A DNA stretch of 64,000 nt from Pantoea sp. 1.19 (GTDB lineage Bacteria > Pseudomonadota > Gammaproteobacteria > Enterobacterales > Enterobacteriaceae). A model generated the notes under the pieces. It worked only from the letters and a program-made list of their open reading frames with translations, was not told the origin of the DNA and ran no database searches. The stretch covers positions 1 through 64,000 of the forward strand of contig NZ_MRBS01000007.1 in the NCBI RefSeq assembly GCF_001922585.1. The letters run 5' to 3'. Position numbers and translations under genes: made by a program. Each line of letters starts with the position of its first letter. The stretch's first letter is position 1. This document shows, piece after piece, positions 39,376-48,270 of this stretch.

Positions 39376-39810
39376 TACGGCGTGGCGTTTTTGCGCCACT
39401 GACGCGGGTTGATGCCAAACCCGCGGCGGCAGGCCGGTAAAAATGCACTCACATTCGGGTAGCCCAGCAGCAGCGCCATCTCCGAGACGGGCTGCTGCTG
39501 TCGCATATAGTGCCCAGCCAGATAGCAGCGCACCTCCCGTGCCCGTTGAGTCAAGCGGGTGCCCGCATCGCGCAGCCGCCGCTGCAGCGAACAGCCTGAC
39601 AGCCCGATTTTATCCGCTATCGTCTCAAGCGTTGGCTCGCCCTGCATCAGCGTCAGCTGTACCTGACTGCGCGCCTCGCCCACCAGTCCCTGCTGCGGAA
39701 GGCGGCATTGAGCCGTCGAATGGCATCCTGCCTCACCCGCAGCAGCATGGGGTCGCTGTCCGGCATCGCCCGGCTCAGGTCTCGCCTGGGCAGCGGCAAA
39801 TAGCAGGACA
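39372..39810 (-). pseudogene. AraC-family regulator remnant
   Basis: The C-terminal HTH pair is readable (LMQGEPTLETIADKIGLSG, then SEMALLLGYPNVSAFLPACRRGFG), as is the typical ending NPRQWRK. Upstream, the matching linker (MPDSDPMLLRVRQDAIRRLNA) lies in another frame, so there is a frameshift near 39705. The N-terminal arabinose-binding-like domain is missing. Its end overlaps the sad stop by 4 bases. Confidence 0.8.
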
Positions 39811-39841
39811 GTCATGCGCTGAATTGCGCGAATGCTAACAG

Positions 39842-39869
39842 GGCGGCGGTGAAAACAGCCGCCTTTTTT
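39842..39869 (+). terminator. Rho-independent terminator upstream of the cybC remnant
   Basis: GGCGGC pairs with GCCGCC across a 10-base loop and is followed by six T residues. No intact plus-strand gene ends just before it, so it may belong to a deleted neighbour. Confidence 0.6.
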
Positions 39870-39890
39870 ATAACAATAAGGAGTGAAGCA

Positions 39891-40278
39891 ATGCGTAAAA
39901 ATTTTGATAGCAATGTTGAGTAGCACCCTGTTGTTGTCCAGCTATACCGCGCTGGCGCAGGACCTGGAAGGCGATATGGATATCCTGAAAGGGGCCTATC
40001 GTACCGTACAAAAAAGCAATGATAAGGGCGAAGTGGTCAAAGCATTAATCGATATGCGTGCCGCAGCGGAAGATGCCAAAAGCCATATGCCGGATAAATG
40101 ACAAGGCCAGCCCGCTGACAGCGCGCAGGTCAAAGACTATCATGCCGGGTTAGATACGCTGATTGGGCAGATTGACAGCAGCCTTAAACTGGCCAACAGC
40201 GGCGATTTGGTCGGTGCCAAAAAAGAAGCAGAAGGCTTTGCCGCCAGGCGCGGTGCAAACCACAGGCCGTTCCGTTAA
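39891..40278 (+). pseudogene. cybC: cytochrome b562 remnant
   Basis: A periplasmic four-helix haem protein in related bacteria. The protein text runs through DLEGDMDILKGAYRTV (with the axial Met), VKALIDMRAAAEDAK, LDTLIGQIDSSLKLANSGD and RGANHRPFR, where the axial His is kept. Two lesions are seen. Translation from the ATG at 39891 (AAGGAG upstream) fails because one extra A in the AAAAA run shifts the signal peptide. An in-frame TGA lies at 40099-40101 after SHMPDK. It is probably dead, though recently so. Confidence 0.85.
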
Positions 40279-40313
40279 TCGCATTTAACGTGGTGGGTTC
40301 TTTCCCCCCGAGA

Positions 40314-40451
40314 TTAAAGGCGCTCGCCGTTTGCTAACGCCTGTTCGCTGCCTGGCTGACTCAGCCGCGTCATTAAATCCAGAAGTACCGAGATATCCTC
40401 TTCCCTTGTGCGCCAGGATGACACGCTGATGCGCAGTGCTGGTTGCCCCTG
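40314..40451 (-). pseudogene. PLP-dependent decarboxylase, C-terminal fragment
   Basis: About 45 codons, reading GQPALRISVSSWRTREEDI and ending QALANGERL then TAA. The pattern LRISVSSWRTTEEDI is typical of the end of pyridoxal-dependent decarboxylases. The rest of the gene is missing, and the upstream side is fused to transporter sequence. Confidence 0.6.
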
Positions 40452-40454
40452 TCA

Positions 40455-40815
40455 GACCGTTGCGCCAATCACCGTGTGAGAAAACAAAAACGGAGGCTGG
40501 CTGAGGGGCAGAACCATCGCGCTCCAGAAAATGTTAAAAACCGCAAACATCAGCATGGCGAGCACGCCGCGCACCTGTAATACACGATCGTCGCAAAAGC
40601 AGGGACAGCATTGAGCGGAGCAGGGCGGAATAAGAGGATGTTGGCGCAGTGGCCGGGGCCGCAGGCAGCTGCCGCCACAGCGGTAAGGCCAGCGCCAGCC
40701 TCATCGCGGCGGCACAGAGATACACCGCCTGCCAGCCTGCCAGGTCGCTGCTGCTGCCGGCAAACACGGGCGCCAGCAGCAGGCCGATAAATACGCCGCC
40801 CTGTGCCGCGCCCAC
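40455..40815 (-). pseudogene. MFS transporter internal fragment
   Basis: Two membrane-span segments of a major facilitator protein are seen: AQGGVFIGLLLAPVFAG with LAGWQAVYLCAAAM, and, after a frameshift near 40600, VRGVLAMLMFAVFNIFWSAM with PLSQPPFLFSHTVIGA. Neither end of the gene is present. It abuts the decarboxylase fragment on one side and a DUF4311-like fragment on the other. Confidence 0.7.
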
Positions 40816-40816
40816 C

Positions 40817-41315
40817 ATGCGCCCACCACGCAAGGCATGGGCGCATTTCGTACACTGGGCGAGCTCAACTCCTGCGAGGGTGACCCCGCCTCTCACTTCT
40901 CCTTTGGTTTAGGCTTCTTCTTCAACGCCTGGGCTTCCTCCGTGGCCGCCGGGTCCTTCACCCAAGACCTCGACCACCGCATTATCCTCAACTGGGGCGC
41001 GGCAGCGCTGATGATCAAAAACCACAACGTTGCCGACACGCTGCATAACCCGAAGAAGATGGCGATTGCCTGCGGCATTATCGGCATGATCGTGTTGGCG
41101 TTCCTGAACTCTACCGCCTCGGCGGTGCCGGCGGCGCTCCAGGTCACGGCGGTGAAAGTGCTGGTGCCGGCGGCGAACCTGCTGGTTAACACGGTGATAC
41201 CGGTTATCTTCTGGCTGGCCGCGATTGATGCCGGGAAAAAATCGGGCTTCTGGGCCACCATTTTTGGCGGTCTGGCGCCGCTGATTATGGGCAATGCGGT
41301 GCCGGGGCTGGTGGG
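40817..41315 (+). pseudogene. DUF4311-like membrane protein fragment
   Basis: About 165 codons of a conserved membrane protein: GMGAFRTLGELNSCEGDPAS, HFSFGLGFFFNAWASSVAAG, NWGAAALMIKN, HNPKKMAIACGIIGMIV and APLIMGNAVPGLV. This matches my memory of the DUF4311 family, found in small operons with DUF4310 and DUF4312. The N-terminus and the C-terminal end after VPGLV are missing, and partner genes are absent. Confidence 0.55.
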
Positions 41316-41382
41316 GCGCTGGATCGCTGCCTCGCCCGGTGCGCGTGAGTCAGCCGGCCCTCCGTCGGGAGGACCGCGAAGT

Positions 41383-42462
41383 TTAACCGGTAAACACCGT
41401 TTTAATCAGGCCGTTCACGCGCGGCCAGCGGCTGCGGGTCAGGACGGCGACCAGCTGGCGCTGAGCCAGCACCACCAGCACCGGCAGCGTGTAGGCCAGC
41501 CAATACTTCAGCATGACCGACGGGGTCACCTCCACGCGGCGGAACACTTCCACGATCGGAATATGCCAGAAGTAGATCCAGATGGTATTGCTGGAGATAA
41601 ACACTACCGCCTGCTTCAGCTTACCTTCCCTCACGTGCTGCAGTTTTAGCCAGGAGGCAAGGGCGCAGAGTGCGGCGCAGGCCACAATCCCCCACGAGAG
41701 GTAGAACAGGGTAGGCGGGTATTTAAAATCCTGGGGCCACAGAAGCGCGCCGTGGCCCCGACTCAGGGACCACGCCTCCATCGTCATCATCACCAGCAGC
41801 GAAAAGCCGCCCCAGGCATACAGATCGCGGCGTCCGGTTTTATACAAATAGCCGAGGCAAAACATCACGCCATAAGAGAGCAGGGGAAAAGCCACCTGCC
41901 AAATCAGCTTGCCAATCGGGCTCTCTTTGTTCACTCCATCGCCAAACTGATAAAACACCAGTGACAGCCCCACTTCGGTAAGCAGATAGAGGCCAAACAG
42001 CGCCAGAGGAGAGAGGCGATCAAGCAGAAATTTATACACCACCGAAAACAGGGAAATCAGCAGGAATACGCGGATCACCCAGAAATAGCCAAATCCCTGT
42101 AATTTATAGCTCGATAGCTGTTGCTGGTGGGTGGCAATATCGTCAAACAGACCGCCGCTGAGGGGAAAAATTACGAAGTAAAGCAGGGTGATAAAGGCCC
42201 AGGCGGGCAGCACCATGCGTTTAAATCGGGAGAAAAAATAGTGAATGATATTAGCCTGGCCCCCCCTGGAAACGCAAAACGCCATACCGGAGACAAACAC
42301 CATCAGCGGCACGTCAAAAGTGCGAAACTGAAACAGTCCGTTAGGGGGAAAAACGTGCGCCAGAATAATCAGCGACAGTCCGAGAAAGCGAAACAGATCG
42401 ATAACGAAATCGCGCTGACCGGGTTGCGGGGGGTGCACACTCATAAGATTTATATCCGCCAT
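41383..42462 (-). CDS. membrane acyltransferase (acyltransferase-3 family)
   Basis: 359 residues with about ten membrane spans. The start region FVIDLFRFLGLSLIILAHVFP carries the conserved Arg and His of the family, and FDVPLMVFVSGMAF and RMVLPAWAFITLLYF follow. Such proteins add acetyl or other acyl groups to surface sugars such as O-antigen or exopolysaccharide. No polysaccharide cluster adjoins, so the acceptor is unknown. The ribosome site is weak; a start six codons later is possible. Confidence 0.8.
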   Translation of the reverse strand: MADINLMSVHPPQPGQRDFVIDLFRFLGLSLIILAHVFPPNGLFQFRTFDVPLMVFVSGMAFCVSRGGQANIIHYFFSRFKRMVLPAWAFITLLYFVIFPLSGGLFDDIATHQQQLSSYKLQGFGYFWVIRVFLLISLFSVVYKFLLDRLSPLALFGLYLLTEVGLSLVFYQFGDGVNKESPIGKLIWQVAFPLLSYGVMFCLGYLYKTGRRDLYAWGGFSLLVMMTMEAWSLSRGHGALLWPQDFKYPPTLFYLSWGIVACAALCALASWLKLQHVREGKLKQAVVFISSNTIWIYFWHIPIVEVFRRVEVTPSVMLKYWLAYTLPVLVVLAQRQLVAVLTRSRWPRVNGLIKTVFTG

Positions 42463-42667
42463 AGAAAACCATCAACAAGGCTGCCTCATCGCGGGCAGCC
42501 GGCCTACGTTAACACCGGGTCAGGCGAGATGAATGTCATTCTTTCGGGCTCATCCGGTGGTTCAGGGTCGATGGAGATACAGGTGGCTGATTTACCGTAA
42601 TAAAAATACAGACTGAGGAAACTCTGAAAACGTCGCACGCGGCCGAAATGGGAATTGTCCGCCTCAC

Positions 42668-43570
42668 TTATCCCAGCTCGCGGTGCAGCTGCTGCTGCAG
42701 GTCATCGGCAAAATGACGCACCCGGGACGACAGCGTGTGCTCTGACTGAAACAGCATCCACGCATGGTAGGTATCCATTCGCCACTCCGGCAGCAGGCGT
42801 ACCAGCTGGCCGCTGGCCTGCGCATCGCGGGCGATATAGTTCGGTAAATAGGCAATCCCGCTGCCGGCCAGGGCAGACTGCATTAATGCCACGCTGTTAT
42901 TGGCGCGGAATCGACTGCGGACGTTAATGTCCACTTTCTGTTTATCTTTACGAAAGGGTAATGAGATTGTGTGGGCCGGGCCGCGAAACAATATATAATC
43001 ATAGCGCGGCAGGTCATCCGGGGTCTCAATATTCCCCAGCGGCTGAAGATAATCCGGGGTGGCATATAATCCCCAGGTGACGTCAATTAACGGTTTAACC
43101 AGCGGGTGTTCGGGTGGCTCGCGGTCGATAACAATTGCAATATCATACTGGTCTTCCAGCATATTGACGGGTTTGTCCGTCAGGTCTAAATCAATATTTA
43201 CGTGAATATTATTAGCAATAAAACGATTCAGCGCCGGTACAATACACTGACAGCCGAAGGTTACCGGTGAAATAAGATGCAGGCTGCCAACCGGCTCTTC
43301 ATGAAAATGGCGAATAAAGCGTTCGGCATTTTTTACCTCGCTTAATATACGCGTACAATAGTCGTAGTAGCTCAGTCCAACTTCGGTCACGGTGATCTTG
43401 CGGGTAGTGCGATTCAGCAGCTGCGCCCCCAGACGTATCTCCAGCTGCGAGATTTCCCGGCTCACGGACGATTTTGATAACTGCAGGCTTTTGGCGGCTT
43501 CGGTAAAACTCAGCGTATCAACCACGCGGGCAAATACCACCATGGAGGTCACATTATCAATTGGGTTCAT
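42668..43570 (-). CDS. LysR-type regulator divergent from a LeuCD-like pair
   Basis: 300 residues with an N-terminal HTH (TLSFTEAAKSLQLSKSSVSR) and a LysR effector domain of the CrgA-like branch (SLHLISPVTFGCQCIVPALNRF, GSGIAYLPNYIA). It is transcribed away from the dehydratase pair across a 200-bp gap. The usual LysR arrangement implies that it controls that pair, with a substrate of the pathway as the likely inducer. Confidence 0.85.
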   Translation of the reverse strand: MNPIDNVTSMVVFARVVDTLSFTEAAKSLQLSKSSVSREISQLEIRLGAQLLNRTTRKITVTEVGLSYYDYCTRILSEVKNAERFIRHFHEEPVGSLHLISPVTFGCQCIVPALNRFIANNIHVNIDLDLTDKPVNMLEDQYDIAIVIDREPPEHPLVKPLIDVTWGLYATPDYLQPLGNIETPDDLPRYDYILFRGPAHTISLPFRKDKQKVDINVRSRFRANNSVALMQSALAGSGIAYLPNYIARDAQASGQLVRLLPEWRMDTYHAWMLFQSEHTLSSRVRHFADDLQQQLHRELG

Positions 43571-43771
43571 CCTGGATTCCAGTCAGACGCAGCGGGATCA
43601 GAGGCACACCATAGCATATTCGGACCCCGCCTGCGGTAGCCCGCGCACCGTTATGCTGTGGCGCACTGTTGTTCGCACAGGAGGACAATCGCCGCTGCCG
43701 CACGGTTTTGGTTGCGCGAACGGCGTCAGGGGGGTTGGATAGAGGCCTGAGGATTGCCGGAGAAACAGGAA

Positions 43772-45070
43772 ATGGGGTACACGCTGACGCAAAAAATTCT
43801 GGCCCGCGCCAGTGGACGCGACGTCGTCCACGATGGCGAGATGTTGTGGGTAAATATCGACTGCCTGATGTCTCACGATCCCTGTTTGCCAGGAGTGGCC
43901 AGCGTTTTTCACCAGCAGTTTGGTGCGCAGGCGCGGGTATGGGATCCCGAGCGCGTGGTGCTGATACCGGACCATTTTGTCTGGTCGGCGGACGCGCAGG
44001 CGAATGAGAACATTCGCGTAATGCGCGACTTTGCCGCCCGGCAGGGCATCGTCCATTTTTACGATCCCGGTACGCCCGCCTACAAAGGGGTGTGCCATAT
44101 CGGTCTGGCAGAAGGGGGCCATGCGCGCCCCGGCGAGGTCCTGCTGGGGACCGACTCGCACACCGTCACCGCCGGGGCTTTTGGCGCATTTGCCGTCGGG
44201 GTGGGAATTACCGATGCCGCCTATGCCATGGGCACCGGGCAGCTGCCGCTGAAAGTGCCGGCCACCACGCGCGTTAATCTGGTTGGAACACCCCCGCCGA
44301 CGCTGATGGCCAAAGACATGATCCTCGCGCTGCTGGGGCAGCTGCGGGTAGATGGTGCCACCTATGAAACTCTGGAATTTGGCGGCAGCGTAGTGGAGGC
44401 AATGAGCGTGGATGAACGCATGACCCTGTGCAATATGGTGGTTGAATGCGGCGCCAAAAACGGCATCATGGCGCCAAACGCGGCGACGCTGGCCTGGCTG
44501 GCGGCGCGGGGCGTAGCGCCGGGCGAGATACTGCACGCCGACGAAGATGCGCTCTACCGACGCACGCTGACCCTGGATGTCAGCACGCTCAGGCCGCAGG
44601 TAGCGCGCCCGGGCTCACCGGATAACGTGGTGCCGGTTGATACACTCTCCCGGGTGGCGCTCGGGCAGGCGTATATCGGCTCCTGCACCGGCGGCAAGCG
44701 AGAGGATTTTATCGCCGCGGCCCGGGTTCTCAAGGGACATCGGGTCGCAATTCCGACCTTTGCGGTGCCGGCCACCAAAGCCGTCTTTCATCAGCTGATC
44801 GTCACCACGATCGCGGGCCAGTCGATCTATCAGATCCTCTGTGATGCCGGGGTGATGCTGACCGCCGAGGCGGGCTGTGCCGCCTGCTGCGGTGGGCCGG
44901 CGGATACCTTTGGTCGGGTTAACGATCCGATTTCAGTGATCTCCACCACGAACCGCAATTTTGTTGGCCGCATGGGACATAAGCAGGCGCAAATTTATCT
45001 TGCCTCGCCCGCCACCGTCGCGGCCAGCGCGATCGCCGGACACATTATCGCCCCGGAGGCAGTAGCATGA
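43772..45070 (+). CDS. LeuC/homoaconitase-family dehydratase large subunit
   Basis: 432 residues from [15 protein letters not shown] (GGA just upstream; a TTG start six codons earlier is also in frame). Aconitase-superfamily marks are [22 protein letters not shown] and the [4Fe-4S] ligands in [10 protein letters not shown] and AGCAACCGG. It differs from a standard biosynthetic LeuC in length (about 466 in E. coli) and sits outside a leuABCD operon. The substrate may be a malate-type acid such as citramalate, dimethylmalate or homocitrate; sequence alone does not say which. It overlaps the small subunit by 4 bases. Confidence 0.85.
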   Translation: MGYTLTQKILARASGRDVVHDGEMLWVNIDCLMSHDPCLPGVASVFHQQFGAQARVWDPERVVLIPDHFVWSADAQANENIRVMRDFAARQGIVHFYDPGTPAYKGVCHIGLAEGGHARPGEVLLGTDSHTVTAGAFGAFAVGVGITDAAYAMGTGQLPLKVPATTRVNLVGTPPPTLMAKDMILALLGQLRVDGATYETLEFGGSVVEAMSVDERMTLCNMVVECGAKNGIMAPNAATLAWLAARGVAPGEILHADEDALYRRTLTLDVSTLRPQVARPGSPDNVVPVDTLSRVALGQAYIGSCTGGKREDFIAAARVLKGHRVAIPTFAVPATKAVFHQLIVTTIAGQSIYQILCDAGVMLTAEAGCAACCGGPADTFGRVNDPISVISTTNRNFVGRMGHKQAQIYLASPATVAASAIAGHIIAPEAVA

Positions 45071-45603
45071 GTACGATCATTCGCGGCACCGTTTACGTGC
45101 TGGGTGACAACGTGGATACCGATCAGATCCTGAGCGCGAAATACCTTAAGGTGAATCCGGCGACCGCCGCGGGGCGGGCGCAGCTGGGCGCGCTGGCGAT
45201 GTGCGGATTACCGCCCGGAGCGGCGCCGTTTTTACAGGACGCTGGCCAGGCGCGGCACGCTATCCTGGTGGCGGGGCGCAATATGGGCTGCGGATCGTCA
45301 CGGGAGCACGCGGTGGTCGCGCTGGGCGCAGCGGGCGTAAAAGCGGTGCTGGCGGAGTCGTTTGCGCGGATCTTTTTTCGTAACTGCGTGGCGACCGGCG
45401 AGCTGCTGCCGCTGACCTGCACCCACCGGCTGGCTGACTGGCTCTGTACCGGGGATGAGGTAGTGATTGACGTGGCCAGGCAGCTGGTGACGCGGGTGCG
45501 GCAGCAGGCGGTGCTACCCCTTGAGCCGGCTGGCGAACTGGCCAACATCATTGATGCGGGCGGCCTGTTTGCCTTTGCCCGCGCCAGTGGACGTATTGCC
45601 TGA
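45067..45603 (+). CDS. LeuD-like dehydratase small subunit
   Basis: 178 residues forming the swivelling domain of the aconitase superfamily: [32 protein letters not shown] and [20 protein letters not shown]. The ATG overlaps the large-subunit stop (ATGA), a sign of translational coupling, so the two should form one enzyme. It is shorter than E. coli LeuD (201) and closer in size to archaeal-type small subunits. The reaction is inferred only as hydro-lyase isomerisation of a small carboxylic acid. Confidence 0.85.
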   Translation: MSTIIRGTVYVLGDNVDTDQILSAKYLKVNPATAAGRAQLGALAMCGLPPGAAPFLQDAGQARHAILVAGRNMGCGSSREHAVVALGAAGVKAVLAESFARIFFRNCVATGELLPLTCTHRLADWLCTGDEVVIDVARQLVTRVRQQAVLPLEPAGELANIIDAGGLFAFARASGRIA

Positions 45604-45610
45604 CGGACCG

Positions 45611-46435
45611 CTACTGTAGCCCCTGCAAAAAGGCCAGCAGATCGGCGTTCAGCTGCTGTTGATGCGTGACGGTAAAGCCGTGCGGGCCATTGTCGTACAC
45701 GGTTAGCTGCGCGCCGGCAATCTGCGCCGCCGTCAGTTTACCGGTGGCGGCAAAAGGCACGATCTGGTCGTTATCACCGTGGATAACCAGGGTCGGTACG
45801 TCCACTTTGGCCAGGTCGGCGCGGAAGTCGGCTTCCGCAAAGGCGGTAACGCAGTCCAGCGTACCTTTCAGCGAGGCCAGCAGCGCCATGTTCAGCGTCT
45901 GGCTCAGCACGCCCTCAGAGACCTGCTGTCCGGCATTCAAACCGTAAAACGGCGTAGCGAAATCGCGGATAAACTGCGCGCGGTCGTTCCGCACGCCCTG
46001 GAGAATATCCTCAAACGCCTGGCGCGCCACTCCGTCAGGGTGATCGTCGCTTTTCGCCATCAGCGGGGTGACTGCCCCCAGCAGCACCAGCGCTTTGACG
46101 CGCGTCGTGCCGTAGCGGCCAATGTAGCGGGTGATGTCGCCGCCGCCCATCGAGAAGCCCACCAGCGTTACCTCGTGCAGATCCAGATGGCCGATCAGCG
46201 CATGGATATCCTGCGCAAAGGTATCGTAATCATGACCGTTCCAGGGCTGATCGGATCGGCCAAATCCGCGCCGGTCGAAGGCGATCGCCCGATAGCCGTT
46301 CTCCGCCAGATGAGTCAGCTGGCTGTCCCACATGTCGGCATTTAACGGCCAGCCGTGACTGAACAGCACTGGCTGACCGCTGCCCCAGTCTTTAAACCAG
46401 ATGTTAACGCCATCGGCAGTGGTAAAGGTCGCCAT
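45611..46435 (-). CDS. alpha/beta hydrolase (cofactor-free haloperoxidase-like)
   Basis: 274 residues from MATFTTADGVNIWFKDWGSG with GGAGA upstream. The fold shows FSHGWPLNADMWDSQ (oxyanion loop), the nucleophile elbow GFSMGGG, the acid in VIHGDNDQIVPF and the catalytic histidine in NGPHGFTVTH. These are the features of non-haem chloroperoxidases and related esterases, which usually act as esterases or perhydrolases in the cytoplasm. It is convergent with the LeuCD-like pair with only 7 bases between, and is probably not part of that unit. Confidence 0.85.
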   Translation of the reverse strand: MATFTTADGVNIWFKDWGSGQPVLFSHGWPLNADMWDSQLTHLAENGYRAIAFDRRGFGRSDQPWNGHDYDTFAQDIHALIGHLDLHEVTLVGFSMGGGDITRYIGRYGTTRVKALVLLGAVTPLMAKSDDHPDGVARQAFEDILQGVRNDRAQFIRDFATPFYGLNAGQQVSEGVLSQTLNMALLASLKGTLDCVTAFAEADFRADLAKVDVPTLVIHGDNDQIVPFAATGKLTAAQIAGAQLTVYDNGPHGFTVTHQQQLNADLLAFLQGLQ

Positions 46436-46584
46436 ATTGTCTCCTGTCCTGAAAGGGATAAAGGGGGGAGGCTTAAGGATAGGCACGTGGAGGGGAAAAC
46501 AACAGCCCCCTGTCACCGCAGGGCGGGAAGGGGGAGGAAAATACATCGCGTTATCTCGCGCGGCTCAGCGCGCGCGACAGGGGA

Positions 46585-47364
46585 TCAGTAGTAGTCGCCG
46601 TGGCGGTAGTCCCAGGTGGTGAAAATATCGGACATCATCGCCATGATCTTGTCCACGTCGAGGCCCTTGCGGATCAGCACCGGACAGGGGAAAACTTTGC
46701 GCTCGCCTTTCTGTTCCGGCACCAGCTTGCCGTCGCCGTCCACCATTGACACCATCACGCCCTGCTCATAGCGGGTTTTTTCGCTGTCGTTGGGCTGAAT
46801 GGATTTCACGTAGTCGTTAGCGCCGATAATCAGGTCTGCGCGTGCTTCAATGCGCTCACCGATGCCTTCCACCAGGCCGCGATTGCCTTTACCTGACGGA
46901 TTCGCCGAGCTGGCGAAGGAGAATTTACCGTGCGCCTCCCACAGCGTTTTTGCCAGAATTTCACCTGGCTTGCCGAATTTAATCACGAAGCAGCTGGTCT
47001 GGCGGCCGTCCATCATCAGCTCTTTTGAGCCGTCATCCGGAATGCGCGCGATGGCCTCTTCTTTCCACGGCAGGATGCAGCCGAGCAGCACGTCCGCGTC
47101 CCAGTGCTGCTGATACAGCTGTTCAATTTCCGGATTGAGCTGTGCCAGCGATTTCAGCTGCTCCAGCGAGCCGCACAGCACCACGCCGGGCTTATTACGG
47201 TTACGCTGCTTGGCCTCGAATTTACGCTCCAGGCCGGCTTTGTCTGAGGTCATGATGATGTAGCCGACTTTGGTCGGACAGACGATCATGCCACCGTCTT
47301 TCGATAAAATCTCAACGGCTTCCGGCTGTAAGCCTCCATTCCACTGAACTTTTTTGCTGCTCAT
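46585..47364 (-). CDS. Sua5/YciO/YrdC-domain protein
   Basis: 259 residues from MSSKKVQWNGGLQ. The YrdC-like fold is suggested by LSKDGGMIVCPTKVGYIIMTSDKAGLE, AKQRNRNKPGVVLCG, and FSFASSANPSGKGN near residue 150. True TsaC/Sua5 enzymes make threonylcarbamoyl-AMP for tRNA modification and show KxR-SxN residues. Here KQRNRNKP and SSANPSG are comparable, but the protein is divergent and longer than TsaC. The role is unknown. An in-frame GTG lies five codons upstream. Confidence 0.65.
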   Translation of the reverse strand: MSSKKVQWNGGLQPEAVEILSKDGGMIVCPTKVGYIIMTSDKAGLERKFEAKQRNRNKPGVVLCGSLEQLKSLAQLNPEIEQLYQQHWDADVLLGCILPWKEEAIARIPDDGSKELMMDGRQTSCFVIKFGKPGEILAKTLWEAHGKFSFASSANPSGKGNRGLVEGIGERIEARADLIIGANDYVKSIQPNDSEKTRYEQGVMVSMVDGDGKLVPEQKGERKVFPCPVLIRKGLDVDKIMAMMSDIFTTWDYRHGDYY

Positions 47365-47396
47365 AGCGATACCTTTCACTTAAATCGAAGAAGTCA

Positions 47397-47882
47397 TTAA
47401 CGTTGGTAGAGACCCGTCACCGATGCTTTTGCCAGGGTGTGGGCTTCAATCATAAAGCGGGCGACGGCGTTGGTGGCGCTGGCGTCCAGCGCAAGGGACG
47501 GCACCGACAGCGCATGCACGCTGAAAACATAGCGATGCGGTTTATCCCCTTCCGGCGGACAGGCGCCGCCAAAGCCGGCGAGACCATAATCATTGATGCT
47601 TTGCACGCTGCCGGCAGGCATCTGCTCACCGCTGGCGATGCCGGCGTTGGCCGCCAGCGCAGACACCGTGGCCGGAATATTAAACGCCACCCAGTGCCAG
47701 AAGCCGCTGCCGGTCGGCGCGTCCGGGTCATAGCAGGTGATGGCAAAGCTGGCAGTGCCGGCCGGTGCATCCTGCCAGCTCAGCGCCGGAGAGCGGTTTT
47801 CGCCGCTGCCGCCGAAGCCGTCAAACTCCTGGGCTTTGGCTAAAAAGGCGTTATCCGTAAAGTCGGTCGATACGATTTTCAT
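47397..47882 (-). CDS. YbhB/YbcL-family (PEBP-like) protein
   Basis: 161 residues, the usual length for bacterial phosphatidylethanolamine-binding-protein relatives. The ligand-site motifs are ENRSPALSWQDAPAGTASFAI, CYDPDAPTGSGFWHWVAFNIP, and GGACPPEGDKPHRYVFSVHAL. No signal peptide is present, so it is cytoplasmic. The physiological role of the family in bacteria is unsettled. It precedes the Sua5-like gene by 32 bases on the same strand, and co-transcription is likely. Confidence 0.9.
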   Translation of the reverse strand: MKIVSTDFTDNAFLAKAQEFDGFGGSGENRSPALSWQDAPAGTASFAITCYDPDAPTGSGFWHWVAFNIPATVSALAANAGIASGEQMPAGSVQSINDYGLAGFGGACPPEGDKPHRYVFSVHALSVPSLALDASATNAVARFMIEAHTLAKASVTGLYQR

Positions 47883-48007
47883 CAGCTACTCCTGCGGCGT
47901 TAAGCATACATGCATCCTACCGCAGTTTTTCTCTGCGGCAAGACGCCAGAGAGAAAAGGGGGCATTGTTTCACTACGGCAACAATTGGTGCCCGGCCGGC
48001 ACCGGGA

Positions 48008-48172
48008 CTACAGCTCAAATCCCGGCGCAGAATACGTTTTTTTGCACGCGCTGGCTTCCGGCGTGGTTTGGCAGTCAGGGGCAAAGGGATTCAGGCTGGC
48101 GCGGTTACAGTAAGCCAGCAGCAAAACAATGACCGCCAGCACCAGCCAGCGTTTTTTGGGTTTGAATCTCAT
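48008..48172 (-). CDS. small single-span membrane protein
   Basis: 54 residues from MRFKPKKRW: a basic start, one membrane span (LVLAVIVLLLAYC, about residues 9-22) and a short outside part with two cysteines (DCQTT, SACKK). I do not recognise it. An ATG six codons upstream is in frame. The chosen one has GGA just before it, while the earlier one follows a terminator closely. Real translation is plausible but unproven. Confidence 0.45.
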   Translation of the reverse strand: MRFKPKKRWLVLAVIVLLLAYCNRASLNPFAPDCQTTPEASACKKTYSAPGFEL

Positions 48173-48192
48173 GATTCCGGGATCGCTCATTG

Positions 48193-48215
48193 AAAAAGGG
48201 GCACCTTAGCGCCCC
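48193..48215 (-). terminator. terminator of the OprB-like porin gene
   Basis: On the minus strand GGGGCGC pairs with GTGCCCC (one G-T pair) around a TAAG loop and is followed by five T residues. It lies about 55 bases past the porin stop codon. Confidence 0.8.
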
Positions 48216-48270
48216 ATGGATCAAATTGCAAAATCCGGACCGGTGCCGGCCCCTCGCTTGGCGAGCATCA

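Noticed and set aside
40099-40101. Selenocysteine codon in cybC
   Set aside because: No SECIS-like hairpin was seen after the TGA, b562 is not a selenoprotein, and a separate frameshift also breaks the gene.
40837-41649. Full-length 270-residue gene
   Set aside because: Only the first part (to about 41313) matches a protein family; the rest is the antisense of the acyltransferase gene.
46850-47113. Plus-strand open frame within the Sua5-like gene
   Set aside because: Shadow of the minus-strand coding sequence with no ribosome site or family match.
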